NCBI GenBank assembly: GCA_041685935.1
Contig: JAWLES010000159.1
Location: forward strand, 1-5,658
DNA length: 5,658 nt
Direction: 5' to 3'
Origin: JAIPEK01 sp041685935
Lineage (GTDB): Bacteria; Desulfobacterota; Desulfobacteria; Desulfobacterales; Desulfobacteraceae
The notes under the pieces are model-generated. The model saw only the letters and a list, made by a program, of their open reading frames with translations. It was not told where the DNA came from and did no database searches. The position numbers and the translations under genes were made by a program. The number at the start of each line of letters is the position of its first letter. Position 1 is the stretch's first letter. Shown piece after piece: positions 1-3,352 of the stretch.

Positions 1-1
1 T

Positions 2-694
2 TCCATCCACGATGTTATGCCGGAAACCCTGGATCAGGTGTTGGAAACGGTCCGGTTCCTGGAAAATGAAAAGGTCTTTCCGGTAACCCTGCTGGTGACG
101 CCGGGCAGGCAGTGGTCCAGCTTCGCAATTGAGGAAATTAAATCCCTGCAGCGGGCCGGGTATGCCCTGGCCGGACACGGATGGCTGCATGAAGCCGAGC
201 GATTTGCAGGTTTCCGGCATCGGCTCCACGGCCTTTTGATCTCCGGGAACGAGGCGGAACACCTCTGTCTTTCACCGCTTGAAATCGAGGAGCTGATGCT
301 TCGAGGTTACGACTGGTTCTCCCGGGCAGGTCTTGAGCCTCCGCTGTTGTATGTCCCCCCTGCATGGGCCATGGGCGGGATATCCGAAAAGCGCTTGAAA
401 AGGATGCCGTACCAGATGTACGAAACCCAGACCGGCATCCGGGATACGGTCACGGGAAGATTCTATCCGATGCCGGTAACCGGTTACATGGCGGACACCC
501 CTTTTCGTTCGGCAGCCCTTAGGGTCTTAAATATGGCAAACCTGGCCTTTCCTGCTCCCTGCATACGGATCGCCATTCATCCGGAAGATATCCGTCTGCC
601 CCTTGCCGGTGATCTGCGCCGCCACCTGAGATCTTACAGCCGGTATTTGGATTACACGGAAATGGTCGGGATAAATTCAGGCAAATGCATTTGA
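2..694 (+). CDS. DUF2334 / polysaccharide-deacetylase-like protein, 5' end outside window
   Basis: The frame is open from the first complete codon (position 2) and reads SIHDVMPETL, so the ATG at 17 is internal and the true start lies upstream of the window. The visible part is 230 residues. Deacetylase-fold landmarks are: HD at residues 3-4 (the N-terminal metal/catalytic Asp motif 'SIHDV'), HGWLH at 59-63 (the H-x3-H metal-binding pair), VPPAW at 118-122, and IAIHPED near 190-196 (C-terminal His motif). These are typical of DUF2334 within the carbohydrate esterase 4/NodB-like superfamily, which removes N- or O-acyl groups from sugars. The substrate is unknown. Only a few N-terminal residues should be missing. 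The last eight residues (GINSGKCI) look like an accidental extension: the related stub at 1286-1321 stops right after YTETVR, whereas here an indel carries the frame into the former dksA antisense region. The gene is convergent with everything else in the window. Family call is firm; substrate is not. Confidence 0.85.
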   Translation, partial: SIHDVMPETLDQVLETVRFLENEKVFPVTLLVTPGRQWSSFAIEEIKSLQRAGYALAGHGWLHEAERFAGFRHRLHGLLISGNEAEHLCLSPLEIEELMLRGYDWFSRAGLEPPLLYVPPAWAMGGISEKRLKRMPYQMYETQTGIRDTVTGRFYPMPVTGYMADTPFRSAALRVLNMANLAFPAPCIRIAIHPEDIRLPLAGDLRRHLRSYSRYLDYTEMVGINSGKCI

Positions 695-730
695 TACCTG
701 ACGATTCTGCCGGCGTGCGGATTCAAACTC
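637..730. repeat. Direct repeat, copy A (deacetylase/dksA 3' junction)
   Basis: This stretch matches 1285-1377 in the same orientation, with about 15 mismatches and one single-base gap over roughly 94 columns by hand alignment (about 83% identity). Shared blocks include CAGCCGGTATTT, TACACGGAAA, AATTCAGGCAAA and ACGATTCTGCCGGC. It covers the last codons of the deacetylase and, on the other strand, a stub of the dksA C-terminus. Similarity fades just after 730 and just before 637. Confidence 0.85.
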
Positions 731-733
731 TTT
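677..733 (-). pseudogene. C-terminal remnant of a dksA/traR-family gene
   Basis: Read on the minus strand in the frame ending with TGA at 679-677, this stretch encodes KEFESARRQNRQVSNAFA. The intact DksA-like protein ends ELESACRQNRPVSKAFA. The match covers about 18 residues plus the stop codon, and no dksA-like sequence continues upstream of it (towards 740). It is therefore a truncated, non-functional relic of a dksA copy. It overlaps the end of the deacetylase gene antisense. Confidence 0.6.
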
Positions 734-759
734 CTTAGTTAACCATAGATTCGGTGTTT

Positions 760-966
760 CTAAACTGTTTGGCGAGACATTTCCTTATATGAGAATTCCC
801 AGAGCCCGGCATTATCTTTGGCATGTTCAATTGTCATGCTTACTATCTTGCCTTTTCCATCAATGTCAATATAGATATGTTCGCTTATTTCTTTTGTTTC
901 CCGGACGGGCTTGTCTGTGAATTCTATGTGAGCGGTATCAGTGTCTGAAAAATATTTCACTCTCAT
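760..966 (-). CDS. DUF2283 family small protein, candidate antitoxin-side partner
   Basis: This 68-residue protein begins MRVKYFSDTDTAHIEF and contains the DUF2283 pattern: an N-terminal strand with 'D(T)A-IEF', then 'V-ET-EI', 'IYIDID-GKIVSMTIEHA'. DUF2283 proteins are small, acidic beta-rich proteins of unknown biochemical function, often found next to another small gene in mobile-looking pairs. The ATG at 966 has an AAGGAG Shine-Dalgarno nine bases upstream, located inside the last codons of the preceding gene. Only 3 nt separate the two genes, so they are surely cotranscribed and probably translationally coupled. The C-terminus (LWEFSYKEMSRQTV) lies outside the core domain. The antitoxin role is inferred from size and arrangement only. 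Confidence 0.8.
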   Translation of the reverse strand: MRVKYFSDTDTAHIEFTDKPVRETKEISEHIYIDIDGKGKIVSMTIEHAKDNAGLWEFSYKEMSRQTV

Positions 967-969
967 GTC

Positions 970-1206
970 TCATTTCTCCTTAAAAGATCTATCAAAAAAT
1001 GCATTATGCACGGTTTCTTCATCATCAAGCAAGATAACCCGTAAATATTTTTCAACTTCTGAGATTCTGGCCCACTTTCTGATTCTGCCATCGGATTGTG
1101 TTTCGATTTTTGCGGGGTTCTCAATAACCGTTTTGATCCACTCTTCCTTAATTTGAGCACGATCCGGTCGTTTTCTTGTATATTCAAAATATTGAGTTGT
1201 TTTCAT
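970..1206 (-). CDS. Small conserved protein with DGRIRKW and ETVHNAFFDRSF motifs, candidate toxin-side partner
   Basis: This 78-residue basic protein begins MKTTQYFEYTRKRPDR. Visible conserved-looking blocks are YTRKRPDRAQIKEEWI (residues 9-24), a central QSDGRIRKWARI, then YLRVILLDDEETVHNAFFDRSF near the C-terminus. This pattern is familiar from short hypothetical proteins encoded directly beside DUF2283 genes. The fold prediction (helix followed by a small antiparallel sheet) recalls the DUF4258/BrnT-RelE-like group of small RNases, but I cannot assign a named family securely. The ATG at 1206 was chosen because the reading frame matches these motifs from the first residue; its ribosome binding site is weak. 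The shorter frame at 963-1187 is a shadow. The gene is AT-richer than its neighbours and lies between the two copies of a duplicated junction, which suggests acquisition from elsewhere. Confidence 0.75.
   Translation of the reverse strand: MKTTQYFEYTRKRPDRAQIKEEWIKTVIENPAKIETQSDGRIRKWARISEVEKYLRVILLDDEETVHNAFFDRSFKEK
976..981 (-). promoter_or_regulatory. Shine-Dalgarno AAGGAG for the DUF2283 gene
   Basis: AAGGAG on the minus strand lies 9 nt before the ATG at 966 and overlaps the last codons (F-K-E-K-stop) of the upstream gene. Ribosomes finishing the first gene would be positioned at the start of the second, which indicates coupled synthesis of the pair. Confidence 0.7.
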
Positions 1207-1245
1207 TTGTCAAAATCCGATTTTCCAAAAATAGTAATACATAAT

Positions 1246-1275
1246 TTTATGAATTGCAATTGATGATTGTGTAAA
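1246..1275 (-). promoter_or_regulatory. Possible sigma70 promoter of the two-gene cassette with an internal palindrome
   Basis: On the minus strand TTTACA (1275-1270, 5/6 to the -35 consensus) is followed after 18 nt by CATAAA (1251-1246, 4/6 to the -10 consensus). This would start transcription about 30-35 nt before the ATG at 1206. The perfect 10-bp palindrome AATTGCAATT (1252-1261) fills the spacer, where a repressor would act. An alternative pairing, TTGCAA with TACTAT, is also possible, so this is only a candidate. Confidence 0.35.
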
Positions 1276-1276
1276 C

Positions 1277-1321
1277 GATCGAATCAGCCGGTATTTCAAC
1301 TACACGGAAACGGTTCGCTGA
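1277..1321 (+). pseudogene. C-terminal remnant of a DUF2334 deacetylase gene
   Basis: On the plus strand this reads ISRYFNYTETVR followed by TGA at 1319-1321, aligning with YSRYLDYTEMVG near the end of the deacetylase at 2-694. No deacetylase sequence is recognisable further upstream, where the cassette promoter begins. It is the counterpart of the dksA stub at 677-733: each copy of the junction keeps one gene whole and the other only as a tail. The ancestral deacetylase stop was probably at this TGA, 2 nt from the convergent dksA stop. Confidence 0.6.
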
Positions 1322-1377
1322 ATTCAGGCAAACGCTTTTGATACCGGACGATTCTGCCGGCATGCGGATTCGAGCTC
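1285..1377. repeat. Direct repeat, copy B (deacetylase/dksA 3' junction)
   Basis: This is the second copy of the 637-730 element, in direct orientation about 650 bp away and about 83% identical by hand count. It spans the deacetylase stub and the last 18 codons of the intact dksA-like gene. The two copies bracket the small-protein cassette. Confidence 0.85.
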
Positions 1378-1725
1378 CTCTACCGCCTTGATGGACAAAG
1401 TGGCCCACGGCTGTGCTTGAAGGCGCTTCAGTCCGATCTTATTCCCGGTCAGTTCGCAGAAACCGTAGCTGCCGTCCTCGATTTTGGAAAGCGCGGTTTC
1501 GATGTTTCTCAGATACCTGCCGTACCTCTCGGACGCTTTCACTTCCTGGTCAATGTGAATGTTCACGTTGCTCCTGTCGAGAATGTCCGCATCCGAGGTT
1601 TGAAGTTTCTTGATATTTTTCAGCGTCCGGTTGAGTTTTTTCAAAACTTCATTCCTGTGGGAGAAAAGCTTGTTCTTGAAGTAGGCGAGCTGGTCTGAAT
1701 TCATGTAGACTTGTTCCGCATCCAT
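1324..1725 (-). CDS. dksA: DksA/TraR-family transcription regulator with degenerate zinc finger
   Basis: This 133-residue protein has the DksA plan: N-terminal helix, a coiled coil (about residues 12-85), and a C-terminal finger fold. The coiled-coil tip carries D47-ILD50-R-S52, matching the DxxDxA motif with which E. coli DksA reaches into the RNA polymerase secondary channel; Ser replaces the Ala. The finger reads YGFCELTGNKIGLKRL...ATLSIKA. Only Cys90 of the four zinc ligands remains; the others are Thr93, Ser111 and Ala114. This resembles the Cys-poor DksA variants known in some proteobacteria, which fold without zinc. The family tunes rRNA, stress and biosynthetic promoters, with or without ppGpp. 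The ATG at 1725 has GGAGGA 5 nt upstream, which fixes the start; Met8 is a weaker alternative. It lies 385 nt after the radical SAM gene on the same strand and converges on the deacetylase stub, with stops 2 nt apart. The symbol reflects family resemblance; a paralogous dksA-like gene is equally possible. Confidence 0.87.
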   Translation of the reverse strand: MDAEQVYMNSDQLAYFKNKLFSHRNEVLKKLNRTLKNIKKLQTSDADILDRSNVNIHIDQEVKASERYGRYLRNIETALSKIEDGSYGFCELTGNKIGLKRLQAQPWATLSIKAVEELESACRQNRPVSKAFA

Positions 1726-1730
1726 TTTGA

Positions 1731-1736
1731 TCCTCC
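1731..1736 (-). promoter_or_regulatory. Shine-Dalgarno GGAGGA for the dksA-like gene
   Basis: GGAGGA on the minus strand lies 5 nt before the ATG at 1725. It is a strong site and favours this start over the in-frame ATG seven codons later. A TATAAA hexamer sits about 55 nt further upstream (near 1781-1786), but no matching -35 box was found, so no promoter is called. Confidence 0.7.
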
Positions 1737-1740
1737 GTTG

Positions 1741-2110
1741 GTGTGTGGGTTACAATGAATTGATGCTGCTGATTGTCCTTTTATATGACAGTTTCTGCCA
1801 TAATACCGGCAGCAGCCAATCCGGTATCTCCTTCCGCTCATTCTCGCAGCCCGTCCTGGGCTGCTCCGAGGACAATGCCGGTCGGCTACCGGTCACGTCC
1901 TGTGCCCGGAAACTGACCGGCATTGAAAACCGCTTTCAGGGGATACCGGATCGCCTGCTGCCTCTTACCAGGACTTTCGAACTTTGTTGTGCTCAAAAGT
2001 TTATGATAAGTATACCACATTCGTATTGGGGTCGTATGGCCGGGCCGTTAAAAAATCGTTAACATCTGGATGGTAAGATATCCAACTCACTTTTTATCCG
2101 GGATCCGAAT
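1741..2110. other. Gene-free interval between the radical SAM gene and the dksA-like gene
   Basis: Apart from the inverted-repeat element at 1803-1962, this interval shows no supported gene. A 111-codon plus-strand frame (1727-2062) lacks a ribosome binding site, overlaps the dksA Shine-Dalgarno region, and gives a low-complexity, family-less translation. The part from 1963 to 2110 is AT-richer and has only a short AT palindrome (GTTAA...TTAAC, 2047-2063). No clear terminator follows the radical SAM stop, so read-through into dksA is possible. Confidence 0.5.
1803..1962. other. Nested inverted-repeat element, possible structured RNA or relic of a small mobile element
   Basis: The outer arms 1808-1828 and 1942-1962 are complementary at 19 of 21 positions (arm GATACCGGATCGCCTGCTGCC on the right). 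Inside are a perfect 7-bp hairpin, GCAGCCC-gtcct-GGGCTGC (1846-1864), and a perfect 11-bp pair, CAATGCCGGTC (1873-1883) with GACCGGCATTG (1915-1925). The left outer arm also lies within its own small inverted repeat (ATACCGG 1803-1809 and CCGGTAT 1821-1827), so it could switch between two foldings. As RNA on either strand this gives a closed multi-branch structure of about 155 nt. It precedes the dksA-like gene in that gene's reading direction, so it could be a leader, an attenuator or an independent ncRNA. A MITE-like DNA element is the other reading. No known RNA family was recognised. Confidence 0.5.
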
Positions 2111-3352
2111 TTATACAAATCTGTTAAGGCGTTTTTGTTCGGTGTTTTGCCGGCCTTTGAAGTAGTTGCAGGCCCGGTAATATAACAGGTCGGAAATCCA
2201 GTGCCGGAAAAAGGCGGGATCTTCAAATGCTTTGGCAGCAAGCTTCTTTGGGTCGGTGAAAAGCGAGGTGACCGGAAAGAACAGCTCGGACGGATCCCGG
2301 AAACATTCCCAGTCGCAAAGCGTGCAAACGCTTTTCCGGTCCACCGTATCCGGGTTGAATTCGGAAAATTTCCCCAGATTCTCCCATGCCCGGTACCCGC
2401 ATGGATAGGTGTTGCCGTCTTTCGCATCGATAAAGAAAAAGTCGATGCCGCCCAGGCAGGGAATCGGGCGGTTCAATGAACCGTTGTACCGCTTTTCAAG
2501 GGAATGCAGGGAGGAGGTGGGCGAAAAGATCCGGATTTTGGAACGGAATTTCGGGATCGTATCCTTGAGCGCCCGGAATATGAGGTGTTTTTCCTCTGCT
2601 GTGAAATTGACCATCCGGTCGGTGGAAGAGGCTGAATACACGGCATGGGATTCATCTTCCAGGCTCATGGGATAACAGGCATTGACAATGGTAAACCCCA
2701 GATTCGCCACAAACGTGTAAAACCGTGAAAATGCCTGCCTGAATCCGGTGTAGAATTGTTCCTTTGCCGCTTTTGTATCTCCCGTTAACACGAGATCGAG
2801 ATCTTCTCCTCCGGTATAGCGGTTGATGCCAAGGTTGGCGGATGGATAAAGGCCGTGCCGGTGAAAGATGGGAAGCGCTTTTTCTATGCCCCGGATGACA
2901 CCCTCAAGTCCTCTCATTTTTTCATGCAGGGCTCCGTCGGCGGAGTCGATACTGATCCAGAAGTTTCTAAGCTCAGTTGCGGCAAGGGTTTCGGCCAGCT
3001 TTTCCATCCGGTATTTGAATTTGTTCTCGTCGCCCCGGAATCGAAAGACAAAACCGTTGGTGCCGGTTCTGATGTATTGAATGCCGCTCTTTCCGGCATG
3101 GTTGATCATTTCCACCAGGGCATCCGGAAACAGGAGGGGTTCTCCGCCGGTAAAAGAGATCGCCTGTACGCCTTTTTCTGCTGCCGCATCAATTGATTTT
3201 TTCACTTCCTCCAACGGCAGGGTGGAGCGCTCGAACCGGTTGGACACCCGCATGCCGCACTGGGCGCAGGTGGCGTTGCAGGCGTCGGTAAATTGAACCA
3301 CCACCTGGCCCGGCACCTGGCCTCGCAACAGACGGAAAAGGGAATCAGGCAA
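2111..3352 (-). CDS. Radical SAM protein with SPASM-like C-terminal cluster domain
   Basis: Taking the TTG at 3352 as start, the protein has 413 residues. The [4Fe-4S]-SAM motif CNATCAQC gives C25, C29 and C32 (CxxxCxxC), followed by FTGGEPL at 67-73 (SAM amino-group contact) and further barrel strands (RTGTNGF, FWISIDSAD). The C-terminal part has C299-x13-G-x4-C318, exactly the opening of a SPASM domain, then C343-x2-C346-x3-C350, shorter than the classical CX2CX5CX3C. At least one auxiliary Fe-S cluster is therefore likely. SPASM proteins include peptide maturases, anaerobic sulfatase activators and other radical oxidoreductases; the substrate here is unknown. The TTG has AAGGAG at 7 nt and overlaps the glycosyltransferase stop by 8 nt, typical of coupling. 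An ATG at 3403 would add 17 residues and a 59-nt overlap but has no Shine-Dalgarno. Probably cytosolic, oxygen-sensitive, in one operon with the PHP-GT4 gene. Confidence 0.85.
   Translation of the reverse strand: MPDSLFRLLRGQVPGQVVVQFTDACNATCAQCGMRVSNRFERSTLPLEEVKKSIDAAAEKGVQAISFTGGEPLLFPDALVEMINHAGKSGIQYIRTGTNGFVFRFRGDENKFKYRMEKLAETLAATELRNFWISIDSADGALHEKMRGLEGVIRGIEKALPIFHRHGLYPSANLGINRYTGGEDLDLVLTGDTKAAKEQFYTGFRQAFSRFYTFVANLGFTIVNACYPMSLEDESHAVYSASSTDRMVNFTAEEKHLIFRALKDTIPKFRSKIRIFSPTSSLHSLEKRYNGSLNRPIPCLGGIDFFFIDAKDGNTYPCGYRAWENLGKFSEFNPDTVDRKSVCTLCDWECFRDPSELFFPVTSLFTDPKKLAAKAFEDPAFFRHWISDLLYYRACNYFKGRQNTEQKRLNRFV

Noticed and set aside
17..19. ATG as the start of the deacetylase gene
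   Set aside because: The five codons before it read SIHDV, the conserved catalytic motif of the family, so the start lies outside the window.
756..765. Palindrome GTTTCTAAAC at the end of the DUF2283 gene
   Set aside because: It is too short and AT-rich to be a terminator, and it overlaps the stop codon. Likely chance.
963..1187. Alternative 74-codon minus-strand frame overlapping the first cassette gene
   Set aside because: It overlaps the 970-1206 frame, which carries the patterned conserved motifs; this one has none and would overlap the DUF2283 start.
637..1377. Insertion sequence or transposon explaining the repeats around the cassette
   Set aside because: There is no transposase or terminal inverted repeats, and the flanking copies are about 95 bp and coding in origin, far longer than normal target-site duplications.
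1727..2062. Plus-strand open frame of 111 codons
   Set aside because: It has no ribosome binding site and no recognisable domain, and it runs antisense through the dksA leader and the inverted-repeat element. It looks like chance.
2047..2063. Possible terminator GTTAA...TTAAC after the radical SAM gene
   Set aside because: The stem is only 5 bp and AT-only, without a GC-rich hairpin followed by a U-tract on the minus strand.
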